Assembly (NCBI RefSeq): GCF_003851045.1
Contig: NZ_BFBX01000003.1
Coordinates: forward strand, 54,099 to 102,879
From: Paenibacillus sp. 598K
GTDB taxonomy: Bacteria > Bacillota > Bacilli > Paenibacillales > Paenibacillaceae
Reading direction: 5' to 3'
DNA: 48,781 nucleotides
Shown: positions 1-7,183 of the stretch, piece after piece
How positions within the stretch are numbered: position 1 is the first letter of the stretch
Layout: every line of letters begins with the position of its first letter
Notes under the pieces: model-generated
What the model saw: the letters and a program-made list of their open reading frames with translations, nothing else
What the model was told of the DNA's origin: nothing
The model's database searches: none
Translations under genes and position numbers: made by a program

Positions 1-1
1 G

Positions 2-697
2 CCGCAGCCGCTGGCGGATCGCGCGGCTGCGCTGGCGGATCGCGCGCCGGGCCTGCCATCGGGCGGCCCGGCTGGCGCCGCTGCTGCGCACGCAGCCGAG
101 GCCGGAAGGCCGGCTGCGGCGCAGGAGACGCTCAAGGGCGCGCTGCTGCAGCTCGCGGCCCGGGACGATGCGCCGCCAGCGCTACGCGAGGCGGCGCAGC
201 AGCTATTGCAGCAGGTGACGGGTCAGCAGCTGCTGCTCTCGGCGGAGCGGGGCGGAGCGATGATGTCGCATCTGTCGATCTTCATCCCGCTCCACGCGCA
301 GGACGGCAATCAGACGGCATCGGTCCATATCCAGACGCGCCGGGGACGCAAGGGCGAGATCGATGCGAGCAACTGCCGACTACTGTTTGACCTGCAGATG
401 AAGCAGCTCGGAGATACGCTCGTCGATGTGCAGGTCGTCGACAAGATCGTCAGTCTGACGATCTGGAACGACCATCCGGCGATTGCTCGACTGCTCGAGA
501 CGTCTCGCGGCCAGCTCGCCGAAGCGATGACGCGCAGCGGCTACCAACTGCTTACGCTGCGCAGCACGCCGTTGCCGAGCGCCGAGGAACGGGAGGATGC
601 GCAGGCCAAGAAGGGGGCGCTGGCGGGCAGCGCCCAGCTGCCGGATCGCGGCGGCTATGCCGCCAAGCCCTATCGGGGGGTGGACCTGCGCGCATGA
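2..697 (+). CDS. FliK-like C-terminal domain protein (YlqG-like), 5' end missing
   Basis: The frame is open from the left edge, so only the last 231 residues are present and the start lies outside the window. The first part is Ala/Pro/Gln-rich, with a short repeat of the type LADRA. From about residue 80 it becomes a folded domain whose end (ARLLETSRGQLAEAM, then SGYQLLTL) resembles the C-terminal domain of flagellar hook-length control proteins; compare LLENSMHQLRGAL in the fliK product at 25988-27331. Its stop overlaps the start of a gene for an FlhB C-terminal homologue. FliK and FlhB C-domains are known to interact in flagellar export switching, so the pair probably works together, but that is inference. 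It resembles B. subtilis ylqG in position. The family call is fairly safe; the biological role is unknown. Confidence 0.7.
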   Translation, partial: PQPLADRAAALADRAPGLPSGGPAGAAAAHAAEAGRPAAAQETLKGALLQLAARDDAPPALREAAQQLLQQVTGQQLLLSAERGGAMMSHLSIFIPLHAQDGNQTASVHIQTRRGRKGEIDASNCRLLFDLQMKQLGDTLVDVQVVDKIVSLTIWNDHPAIARLLETSRGQLAEAMTRSGYQLLTLRSTPLPSAEEREDAQAKKGALAGSAQLPDRGGYAAKPYRGVDLRA

Positions 698-990
698 GAC
701 AACCAAGGGACAGGGAGCAGGAGCCCAAGCAGGCTGTCGCGCTCAAGTACGACCCGGAGCATCAGGCGACGCCGGTGCTGATCGCCAAGGGGCGAGGACT
801 GCTGGCCGACAAGATCGTCGCCAAAGCAAGCGAGCACGGCGTGCCGATTCAGGAGGATGCCTCGCTGGTGGAGGTGCTCTCGCAGCTGGATATCGACCAG
901 GAGATCCCACCAGAGTTGTATACCCTCGTTGCCGAGGTGCTGAGCTTCATCTATCAATCGGATCAGAAGGCCGGGATGTGGGATGACTGA
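694..990 (+). CDS. ylqH: Orphan FlhB C-terminal domain protein (YlqH-like)
   Basis: This 98-residue soluble protein aligns by eye with the part of FlhB that follows the NPTH autocleavage site. It has VALKYDPEHQATPVLIAKG where FlhB has IALKYDSGEMEAPVVIAKG, and it ends with TLVAEVLSFIYQ where FlhB has QAVAEVLAYVYK. It has no membrane segments and no NPTH site, so it corresponds to the cleaved cytoplasmic fragment alone. The ATG overlaps the stop of the FliK-like gene, and its own stop overlaps the yraN start, so the three genes are translationally coupled. Such stand-alone FlhB-C homologues are known in Bacillus (ylqH), but I know of no settled function. It is not a broken flhB: the reading frame is intact and a full flhB lies at 35056-36147. 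Confidence 0.85.
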   Translation: MRQPRDREQEPKQAVALKYDPEHQATPVLIAKGRGLLADKIVAKASEHGVPIQEDASLVEVLSQLDIDQEIPPELYTLVAEVLSFIYQSDQKAGMWDD

Positions 991-1366
991 GCCGCCGCTT
1001 TCACGTGTTGCCATAGGCAAGCTGGGCGAGGGGGCGGCGCGCGATTACTTGGAAGCAATCGGCTGGCGCATCCGCGACGCGAACTGGCGATGCCGTTCGG
1101 GTGAGCTGGATATGGTCGCCGAGCTGCCGGAGGGTGAAGAGGCGCTCGTCTTTATCGAGGTTCGTACACGGCGGGAGGGCGGTCGCTTCGGCACAGCCGC
1201 CGAGTCTGTCGATTATCGCAAGCAGCTGAAGCTCCGTCGCATGGCTCAGATGTACATGTATAGCAAGCGGATGCAAGAGCGAAAGATCCGCTTTGATGTC
1301 ATCACCGTCATGTTGGACAAGACGCACCAAGTGCAGGATATTCGTCACTACGAAGGCGCGTTTTAG
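983..1366 (+). CDS. yraN: YraN family protein (UPF0102)
   Basis: A 127-residue protein with the restriction-endonuclease-like core of the YraN/UPF0102 family: an N-terminal helix with GKLGEGAARDYL, then WRCRSGELDMVAE and LVFIEVRTR, which carry the acidic and basic residues typical of the nuclease fold, followed by KQLKLRRMAQMY. The length is normal for the family. The start ATG overlaps the stop of ylqH. The family's biological role is poorly defined, although a nuclease role in DNA processing is often proposed. The identification is firm; the function is inferred from the fold. Confidence 0.92.
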   Translation: MTEPPLSRVAIGKLGEGAARDYLEAIGWRIRDANWRCRSGELDMVAELPEGEEALVFIEVRTRREGGRFGTAAESVDYRKQLKLRRMAQMYMYSKRMQERKIRFDVITVMLDKTHQVQDIRHYEGAF

Positions 1367-1387
1367 GTGAAGGTCTACAGCACGAAC

Positions 1388-1438
1388 AAGCCTCAGTCTC
1401 CCCACAATGTGGATCGAGACTGAGGCTTTGTCTGTTTC
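1388..1438 (+). terminator. Hairpin terminator after yraN
   Basis: A perfect 13-bp stem pairs 1388-1400 with 1416-1428. The 15-base loop contains a small CCAC/GTGG pair. The stem is followed by a T-rich but interrupted tract (TGTCTGTTTCT). It lies 21 bases after the yraN stop and separates that operon from the padR promoter. Confidence 0.75.
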
Positions 1439-1461
1439 TCGACATACTCTTATACATAGAT

Positions 1462-1490
1462 TTGCGATGCATAGTAAGTTGAGGTATAAT
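1462..1490 (+). promoter_or_regulatory. SigA-type promoter for the padR/SEDS unit
   Basis: TTGCGA at 1462-1467 is separated by exactly 17 bases from TATAAT at 1485-1490, a good vegetative promoter placed 38 bases before the first padR gene. The surrounding sequence is much more AT-rich than its neighbours. No clear PadR operator palindrome was recognised, although autoregulation is usual in this family. Confidence 0.8.
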
Positions 1491-1528
1491 CATTTTCATA
1501 GTCCAGGAACAAAGAAAGGAAGGGCAGC

Positions 1529-1861
1529 ATGAAGATAAGCAAGGAGCTATTGAAGGGCAGCACCTCGATCCTGCTGTTGTCGCAGCTTGCGCGCGGCGAT
1601 CTGTACGGCTACGAGCTGGTGAAGGAGATCGAGAAGCGATCGGAGGGTGTGTTTGCGCTGAAGGAGGGGACGCTCTATCCGCTGCTGCACGCGCTCGAGG
1701 CCGAGCAGTGGGTCGAATCGTACTGGTCCGAGCAGCAGGGACGCAAACGGAAGTATTACCGGATTACGGAGCGGGGACTTAAGGGACTGCAGGAGAAAAA
1801 ACAGGAATGGCAAGCGTACAAAGTGGCTGTAGAACGGGTCGTCGGGGAGGGCTGGGCATGA
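1529..1861 (+). CDS. PadR family transcriptional regulator, copy 1
   Basis: A 110-residue PadR-type winged-helix repressor. It shows the family pattern in order: ILLLSQLARGDLYGYELVKEI (helices 1-2), VFALKEGTLYPLLHALE (recognition helix), GRKRKYYRITERG (wing), and a C-terminal helix for dimerisation. The length is that of the short PadR subfamily. An AAAGAAAGGAAGG tract precedes the ATG. The stop overlaps by ATGA the start of a HAAS-SEDS membrane protein, the usual arrangement in which PadR controls the gene next to it. The protein is identical to copy 2 at 3400-3732; I see only three synonymous base differences, so the duplication is recent or kept uniform by gene conversion. The effector is unknown. 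Confidence 0.93.
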   Translation: MKISKELLKGSTSILLLSQLARGDLYGYELVKEIEKRSEGVFALKEGTLYPLLHALEAEQWVESYWSEQQGRKRKYYRITERGLKGLQEKKQEWQAYKVAVERVVGEGWA

Positions 1862-3288
1862 AGCGATGGTGGAAGCGGATGACAGCGTCGCAAGCAGTAG
1901 TAGCGGAGTCTCGGTCAACGCATACCGTGTTGGATGGAGCAACGATTGGCTCACCGCCAGCTGCTGAGCAAGAGGCGCAAAGCCAGCCCGTCGCGGCATT
2001 TCTGCAGACGGTGTGCGAGCAGATCCGTACGAAGAAGGCGCATCGCAGCGTCCGTCGCGAGCTGGAGGGGCATATCGCCGATCTGGTGGAGGAGCTGATG
2101 GCAGAGGGCATGGAGCGACAAGAGGCCGAGCGAGTCGCCATTGCCCGGATGGGCGATGCGCGCGATATTGGACGGCAGCTCAATGAGGTACATAAGCCGG
2201 TCATCGAGTGGGGACTGATCGGTATCGTGGCTACAATGCTAGGTCTTGGTCTCTTCTATATGTACGTGGCTGAATTACAGTATTTTGTCAGTCAGTCGAA
2301 TTTATTTGCAAAGCAAGCCGTATTTGCAGTCATTGGTCTTCTTATGGCAGCGATGATCTGGTGGGTGGATTATCGCAAGCTGCAAGCGCTGGGCGAGCCA
2401 TGTTACGTTATTGCCATCGGCCTCTTGTTGTTACTACAATTCACTTCGCCGGTCAACGGATCAAAAGCCTACATGAATTTCTCTTTCATCTCCTTTAACG
2501 GCGCGCTGCTCTCCTTGTTCCTGCTCGTCATCTCGGCGGCAGCGATGGAGCCCGCTCGCGAGTGGACGCTCAGAACAGCGGCGATGCAACTGATCCTTCG
2601 ATTAGGCGTGCCTTCCGTGTTGTTTATAATGACGAATACGAGGGCGTTGCTTGTTTTGTATGTGGCAGCTTTTTTTGTTCAGGTATGGTTCACCCGCAGA
2701 TCAGCTCTTCAAGTGACCGCATTGATTACAAGCTCGGGCTTACTGGCATTGCCGGTCCTCTTCATGACGCATACGAGCGTTCACTTTTATTTGGAGCGGT
2801 TGACCGCATTCCTGAGACCTGACGATTTCGGGAATTATTTGCAGGTTAATTTTCAATCCGTCACAGAGCAAGCCGGTTGGCTTGGACATGGTCCCGTTGC
2901 TATGGAAAGGAGCCTCCCCCTCCTTGAAAGCGAAGGACTGTTTATGCTCATGATCCATACATACGGATGGCTGATGGGGATCGGGTTCGCCGCGCTGGTG
3001 TTAACCTTTATCGTCCGTGCTGCTATTATCGCCAGCAAGGTGCGCGATCCATTCGGCAAGCTGCTGATAGCAGGACTTGTCTCGACCATGGGTTTGCAGT
3101 TCGTATGGTCGATCCTGATGTCGCTTGGGTGGGCGCCATTCGCAGGTGTCTCGATGCCGCTGGTGAGCTACGGCGGAACCTCGCTGCTGCTACATATGCT
3201 GGCTATTGGTCTCATCCTCAGCGTAGCCAAGCAGCAGCGGACGTTATCCAGCGAACGTAGCCGCAGTCTGGTCGGCAAGCGGGTTTGA
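1858..3288 (+). CDS. HAAS-domain/SEDS (FtsW-RodA-like) membrane protein, copy 1
   Basis: A 476-residue protein in three parts. A short variable N-terminal tail is followed at about residues 45-110 by a HAAS-like or permease-prefix domain, with pattern ...HRSVRRELEGHIADLVEELMAEGMERQEAERVAIARMGD. After that come about ten hydrophobic segments ending in the SEDS-type signature MPLVSYGGTSLLLHMLAIGLILS. SEDS proteins such as FtsW and RodA polymerise lipid II. Here the position of their catalytic Asp (HTDF motif) appears to hold Glu 359 in ESEGLF, and the QPSE motif is not recognisable, so polymerase activity is doubtful. The start is the ATG overlapping the padR stop; an in-frame ATG at 1807 lies inside padR. 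The function is unknown; regulation by the linked PadR is inferred. Confidence 0.85.
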   Translation: MKRWWKRMTASQAVVAESRSTHTVLDGATIGSPPAAEQEAQSQPVAAFLQTVCEQIRTKKAHRSVRRELEGHIADLVEELMAEGMERQEAERVAIARMGDARDIGRQLNEVHKPVIEWGLIGIVATMLGLGLFYMYVAELQYFVSQSNLFAKQAVFAVIGLLMAAMIWWVDYRKLQALGEPCYVIAIGLLLLLQFTSPVNGSKAYMNFSFISFNGALLSLFLLVISAAAMEPAREWTLRTAAMQLILRLGVPSVLFIMTNTRALLVLYVAAFFVQVWFTRRSALQVTALITSSGLLALPVLFMTHTSVHFYLERLTAFLRPDDFGNYLQVNFQSVTEQAGWLGHGPVAMERSLPLLESEGLFMLMIHTYGWLMGIGFAALVLTFIVRAAIIASKVRDPFGKLLIAGLVSTMGLQFVWSILMSLGWAPFAGVSMPLVSYGGTSLLLHMLAIGLILSVAKQQRTLSSERSRSLVGKRV

Positions 3289-3399
3289 CAAGTATCATAA
3301 TTAGAAAGCAACACATTTGCTGGCTGTTCTTGGGCACGTTCGCTTCATTTGCAACGCCAGCTCCTTCGTTTTGATGTATGGAAAGAAAGGAAGAACAAG

Positions 3400-3732
3400 A
3401 TGAAAATAAGCAAGGAGCTATTGAAAGGCAGCACCTCGATCCTGCTGTTGTCGCAGCTTGCGCGCGGCGATCTGTACGGCTACGAACTGGTGAAGGAGAT
3501 CGAGAAGCGATCGGAGGGTGTGTTTGCGCTGAAGGAGGGGACGCTCTATCCGCTGCTGCACGCGCTCGAGGCCGAGCAGTGGGTCGAATCGTACTGGTCC
3601 GAGCAGCAGGGACGCAAACGGAAGTATTACCGGATTACGGAGCGGGGACTTAAGGGACTGCAGGAGAAAAAACAGGAATGGCAAGCGTACAAAGTGGCTG
3701 TAGAACGGGTCGTCGGGGAGGGCTGGGCATGA
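3400..3732 (+). CDS. PadR family transcriptional regulator, copy 2
   Basis: This encodes exactly the same 110 residues as the gene at 1529-1861. The start is the ATG at 3400, after the same AAAGAAAGGAAG tract; an in-frame ATG 17 codons upstream lies outside the duplicated segment and is rejected. The 111 bases between the first SEDS gene and this one show no convincing -35/-10 pair, unlike copy 1, so this copy may depend on read-through or on a weaker promoter. They do contain a GCTGGC/GCCAGC inverted repeat with a long loop. Because the two repressors are identical, either copy should regulate both units. Confidence 0.93.
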   Translation: MKISKELLKGSTSILLLSQLARGDLYGYELVKEIEKRSEGVFALKEGTLYPLLHALEAEQWVESYWSEQQGRKRKYYRITERGLKGLQEKKQEWQAYKVAVERVVGEGWA

Positions 3733-5177
3733 AGCGATGGTGGAAGCGGCCGGCAGCGAAAGCGTCAGAATCTCCTGCGTTGGCGTCCTTGATGCAGCAA
3801 ACGGCGGAGGCGTCAGAGTCACGGATGACTGCAAACGCATCACAGACAGCTCCTGAGCAGGAGACGATGAGCCAGCCCATCACAGCATTTCTGCAGACGG
3901 TGTGCGAGCAGATCCGTACGAAGAAGGCGCACCGCAGCGTCCGCCGCGAGCTGGAGGGGCATATCGCCGATCTGGTGGAGGAGCTGATGGCCGAGGGCAT
4001 GGAGCGACAAGAGGCTGAGCGAGTCGCCGTCGCCCGGATGGGCGATGCCCGCGATATTGGACGGCAGCTCAATGAGGTACATAAGCCGGTCATCGAGTGG
4101 GGACTGATCGGCATCGTTGCTACAATGCTGGGTCTTGGTTTGTTTTATATGTACGTTCTGGATCTCCGGATGGGCACGAGCTTTACTAACACGGATTTGT
4201 TTGCTGATCAAGTCCTGTTCGCCGTAATTGGCATTATTTTAGCTGGCGCAATTTGGCTTTACGACTATCGCAGCTTGGCTCGCAAATCCTGGCTACTCTA
4301 TGCATTAGCTGTTGTACTTATGCTATACACGGCCTTTTTAGCCCCCGCAATGAATGGTTCGAGAGTGTTTATTGCTTTGCCGTTTGGGAGTATCCATGCG
4401 ATGATGGCTGTGATGTTCCTTCTGATCGTCTCCAATGCCTCTGTGACGTCGGTTCGCGAGTGGACCTTCCAGAGAACAGGCGCAGAGTTATTGGCGAGGG
4501 TAGTCGTTCCAATTGTGTTTTTCGCTGCGACCAATGCTTTTGTGCTGCTTGCGCTCTATCTTAGCTCATCGTTAGTACAGCTGTGGATACTGAGGATCAG
4601 TTGGCAACAAAAGCTGGTAACTACTGCATCAGGCTTATCGGCTATGACGCTTCTGGCGCTTCTTAAACCTTATCATTTGGAACGCTTCCTCTCACAAATC
4701 TTCCCTTCGGCTGAGGGAGAGAATTTCGTTGTTTCATTGTTATCTGCACATATCAAAGAAGCAGGTTGGTTTGGTAACGGACCGGTGGCGCTTGACGAAC
4801 GATTAGCAGGATTGCACAGCGAGGGTCTGTTTTCGGTAATGATTCATACGTACGGCTGGCTTATGGGAATCGGGTTTTCCGCGCTGGTGTTAACCTTTAT
4901 CGTCCGTGCCGCTATTATCGGCAGCAAGGTGCGCGATCCATTCGGCAAGCTGCTGATCGCCGGTCTGGTCTCGATCATGGGTCTGCAGTTCGTCTGGTCA
5001 ATCCTGATGTCGCTTGGGTGGGCGCCATTCGCAGGTGTCTCGATGCCGCTGGTGAGCTACGGCGGCAACTCGATGCTGCTGCATATGCTGGCTATTGGGC
5101 TCATCCTGAGCGTAGCCAAGCAGCAGCGAGTGTCATCCGGCGAACGTAGCAGCAGTCTGGTCGGCAAGCGGGCGTGA
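3729..5177 (+). CDS. HAAS-domain/SEDS (FtsW-RodA-like) membrane protein, copy 2
   Basis: A 482-residue paralogue of the protein at 1858-3288, with the same order: variable N-terminal tail, HAAS-like domain (about residues 50-120) and ten-segment SEDS-like domain ending in MPLVSYGGNSMLLHMLAIG. The HAAS domain, first membrane segment and last three segments are nearly identical to copy 1, but the middle (bases about 4157-4839) differs strongly. The expected catalytic Asp position is Glu 365 in HSEGLF, again Glu in place of Asp, and no QPSE-like motif is visible. The start overlaps the padR stop by ATGA. The substrate is unknown. Loss of the SEDS catalytic residue in both copies argues for a regulatory, binding or transport role, which is inference. 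Confidence 0.85.
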   Translation: MKRWWKRPAAKASESPALASLMQQTAEASESRMTANASQTAPEQETMSQPITAFLQTVCEQIRTKKAHRSVRRELEGHIADLVEELMAEGMERQEAERVAVARMGDARDIGRQLNEVHKPVIEWGLIGIVATMLGLGLFYMYVLDLRMGTSFTNTDLFADQVLFAVIGIILAGAIWLYDYRSLARKSWLLYALAVVLMLYTAFLAPAMNGSRVFIALPFGSIHAMMAVMFLLIVSNASVTSVREWTFQRTGAELLARVVVPIVFFAATNAFVLLALYLSSSLVQLWILRISWQQKLVTTASGLSAMTLLALLKPYHLERFLSQIFPSAEGENFVVSLLSAHIKEAGWFGNGPVALDERLAGLHSEGLFSVMIHTYGWLMGIGFSALVLTFIVRAAIIGSKVRDPFGKLLIAGLVSIMGLQFVWSILMSLGWAPFAGVSMPLVSYGGNSMLLHMLAIGLILSVAKQQRVSSGERSSSLVGKRA

Positions 5178-5206
5178 TAAGCTAGCCTGTCCGTCCTTCT
5201 ACGATT

Positions 5207-5240
5207 CTCTAAACGCTCGCCCTGTGGCGAGCGTTTAGAG
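5207..5240. terminator. Perfect 15-bp hairpin between convergent genes
   Basis: A perfect stem pairs 5207-5221 with 5226-5240 around a CTGT loop, 30 bases after the second SEDS gene and in the convergent gap before comM. Neither strand shows a T tract after the stem, so it is not a textbook intrinsic terminator, although its position suggests it stops or protects transcripts. A second, imperfect hairpin (AGCACCT at 5296 with AGGTGCT at 5332) lies in the same gap. The remaining bases up to 5463 show no gene. Confidence 0.55.
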
Positions 5241-5463
5241 ATGGCGACGGATGGCTCGGCTATTGTTGCACGACTTACGGCATCTTCCACTCTGGAGCAC
5301 CTTACGCCGCACTCCGCGGCGCTGCGCGTAGAGGTGCTTCTCAGGTCCTGCCGCGTCTGTACGCCTGTTGTCGTCTCACCTCAGCTCGCGTCGCAAGTCA
5401 CGACACTATGCGTCCAAGCGCCTCTTGCGCCCTGTCGCCGCGCCCGCGCGCTAGTTCCCCTTC

Positions 5464-7008
5464 TCACCGCAGCTCGCGATCCAGGCAGCGGTACTGGATC
5501 GCCTCGGCGAGGTGCTCGGTGCGAATCGCCGAGGCGTCATCGAGATCGGCGATCGTGCGGGCGAGCTTGAGGACGCGGTCGTGCGAGCGCATGCTCAGGC
5601 CAAGCGCCTCATAAGCCTCGGCGAGCAGTGCTGTGGAGCCGCTATCCAGCGGGGCGGCCCGGTGCAGCGCCTCGCCCTCCAGCTCGCAGTTCCAGCTCAC
5701 GCCCGTCATCTGCCGACGGGCGTGTTGGCGTTCGCGGGCGGCGAGCACACGCTCCTGCATCTGCGCCGAGCTCAGCCCCGGCTGGCTGGCCGTTGCGTCG
5801 GCTGGCCGGGGCACCTCGACCTGCAGATCGATGCGGTCTAGCAGCGGTCCGGAGATCTTGGCGCGATAGGAGGCGATCTTGAGCGGCGAGCAGACGCAGC
5901 GCTCGGGGTAGAGCGGATCGCCGTGATATCCGCAGTGGCAAGGATTCATCGAGGCCGCCAGCATCAGGTGCGAGGGGAAACGCACGACAGCGCGCGTCCG
6001 GGCGATCGTGACGCTGCGCTCCTCCAGCGGCTGGCGCAGCACCTCAAGGGCGTTGCGCGAGAACTCGGGCAGCTCATCGAGGAATAGCACGCCATGATGA
6101 GCCAGCGTCACCTCGCCGGGCTTGGGGATCGATCCTCCGCCGATGAGGCCGCCCGCCGAGATTGTGTGGTGTGGCGCGCGGAACGGTCGCTCCCGGACGA
6201 GCCCGGCTTGCGGCTGCTCGAGCTGTCCGGCGACGCTGCGTATCTTGGTCACCTCCAGCGCCTCCTGCTCCTCGAGCGGAGGCAGGATGCCCGGCAGCCG
6301 CCGCACCAGCATCGTCTTGCCGGTGCCTGGCGGGCCCAGCAGGAGGATGTTATGACGACCGGCTGCCGCCGTCATCAACGCTCGCTTGGCCTGGTGCTGG
6401 CCGAGCACCTCGTTATAATCGCCTGCCGCCCCTGCACCTGACTGAGCAGGGGCGGCAGGCGCGGCATCCTGGAGCGACGGCTCATATACCGGCAGCTCCT
6501 CCTCGGCCCCAGCGTGCAGCAGCTCGCTCAGGTGACTGACCGGATGCAGCGTCAGGCTGCTCAGGAGCGCTGCCTCTGCGGCATTGCCCGCAGGCAACAG
6601 CACCCGGCTCAGTCCCTGGCGTCGGGCCTCCTCGAGCATCGGCAGCACGCCGGGCACAGCCCGGATCTCCCCGCTCAAGGCGAGCTCGCCGAGGATCAGC
6701 AGCCGCTCGAAGCGCGCTCCCGCAAGCTGCGCGCTGGCTGCCAGGATGCCGATCGCGATCGCCAAATCATAGGCTGTTCCCATCTTGCGCAGATCGGCCG
6801 GGGCCAGATTGACTGTGATTCGCTCTAGCGGGAAGCGACAGCCGGCATTGCGGATCGCCGCCCGCACCCGCTCGATCGACTCGCGCACCGACGGGTCGGG
6901 CAAGCCGACGAGCGACACCTGCGGCAAGCCGCTCGCGATATCGACCTCTACCTCGATCAGCATTCCCTCGACGCCGAGCACGCTGGCGCTGCATAGCTTC
7001 ATATACAT
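5464..7008 (-). CDS. comM: ComM/YifB family Mg-chelatase-like AAA ATPase
   Basis: A 514-residue protein with the three-part ComM layout: an N-terminal ChlI/LonC-like domain (SASVLGVEGMLIEVEVDI, then GLPQVSLVGLPDPSVRES), a central AAA domain with Walker A GPPGTGKT (Lys 231) and Walker B LFLDELPEF, and a C-terminal lid domain. ComM proteins are branch-migration helicases that aid integration of transforming DNA in Gram-negative bacteria, and relatives occur in many Firmicutes. The start chosen is the ATG at 7008, preceded by GGGGGTG on the minus strand; the in-frame ATG at 7086 lies upstream of the predicted -10 and is rejected. dprA, another DNA-uptake gene, lies 3.5 kb away. Confidence 0.93.
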   Translation of the reverse strand: MYMKLCSASVLGVEGMLIEVEVDIASGLPQVSLVGLPDPSVRESIERVRAAIRNAGCRFPLERITVNLAPADLRKMGTAYDLAIAIGILAASAQLAGARFERLLILGELALSGEIRAVPGVLPMLEEARRQGLSRVLLPAGNAAEAALLSSLTLHPVSHLSELLHAGAEEELPVYEPSLQDAAPAAPAQSGAGAAGDYNEVLGQHQAKRALMTAAAGRHNILLLGPPGTGKTMLVRRLPGILPPLEEQEALEVTKIRSVAGQLEQPQAGLVRERPFRAPHHTISAGGLIGGGSIPKPGEVTLAHHGVLFLDELPEFSRNALEVLRQPLEERSVTIARTRAVVRFPSHLMLAASMNPCHCGYHGDPLYPERCVCSPLKIASYRAKISGPLLDRIDLQVEVPRPADATASQPGLSSAQMQERVLAARERQHARRQMTGVSWNCELEGEALHRAAPLDSGSTALLAEAYEALGLSMRSHDRVLKLARTIADLDDASAIRTEHLAEAIQYRCLDRELR

Positions 7009-7013
7009 AGACA

Positions 7014-7046
7014 AAGCACCCCCATCAGTATCGGATGAAGGTGCTT
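7014..7046 (-). promoter_or_regulatory. Leader hairpin covering the comM ribosome binding site
   Basis: Read on the minus strand, AAGCACC (7046-7040) pairs with GGTGCTT (7020-7014), with an inner CATC/GATG pair and a seven-base loop. The right arm overlaps the GGGGGTG ribosome binding site of comM, so folding would reduce initiation. The pairing is seen in the sequence; a regulatory role is inferred. Confidence 0.45.
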
Positions 7047-7072
7047 CCTTACGTTCCCATTTGTATGGCATT

Positions 7073-7102
7073 ATCGTATCGCGCAATGCGTTATCTTGTC
7101 AA
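7073..7102 (-). promoter_or_regulatory. SigA-type promoter for comM
   Basis: On the minus strand TTGACA (7102-7097) is followed after 18 bases by TACGAT (7078-7073). Transcription would begin near 7066 and give a leader of about 58 bases holding the hairpin at 7014-7046. Confidence 0.7.
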
Positions 7103-7153
7103 CCGGGTATGCGGCTAGCGGTTTTAAGAGAGTATTTCGGGGGAGGTGGACAG

Positions 7154-7169
7154 TGTTGACCGGTCAACA
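7154..7169. promoter_or_regulatory. 16-bp perfect palindrome upstream of the comM promoter
   Basis: TGTTGACCGGTCAACA is self-complementary over all 16 bases. It lies 14 bases past the stop of the lethal-factor-like protease gene and about 50 bases upstream of the comM -35 box. No T tract follows on either strand, so a protein-binding operator is more likely than a terminator. The cognate regulator is unknown. Confidence 0.45.
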
Positions 7170-7183
7170 TCCTGCCTCTGCAT

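Larger units (their letters stand above)
1511..5177 (+). repeat. Tandem duplication of the padR/HAAS-SEDS unit
   Basis: Copy A spans about 1511-3288 and copy B about 3382-5177. Both begin at the AAAGAAAGGAAG ribosome-binding tract and end at the stop codon of the membrane protein. padR and the HAAS region are almost identical at base level, then similarity drops abruptly at about 2268 (copy A) and 4157 (copy B). It returns abruptly at about 2950 and 4840. The short tail after the padR overlap (about 1878-1975 and 3749-3865) also differs. The divergent middles are visibly more AT-rich than the flanks. Confidence 0.9.

Noticed and set aside
694..990. ylqH as a broken flhB pseudogene
   Set aside because: The frame is intact, starts by overlap with the gene before, and stand-alone homologues of this kind are known in Bacillus.
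1511..5177. An insertion sequence as the cause of the padR/SEDS duplication
   Set aside because: No transposase, terminal inverted repeats or target duplication were found at the borders.
5178..5463. Plus-strand open reading frames in and beyond the gap before comM
   Set aside because: They are GC-rich shadows of comM on the opposite strand, with no ribosome binding site and no recognisable protein.
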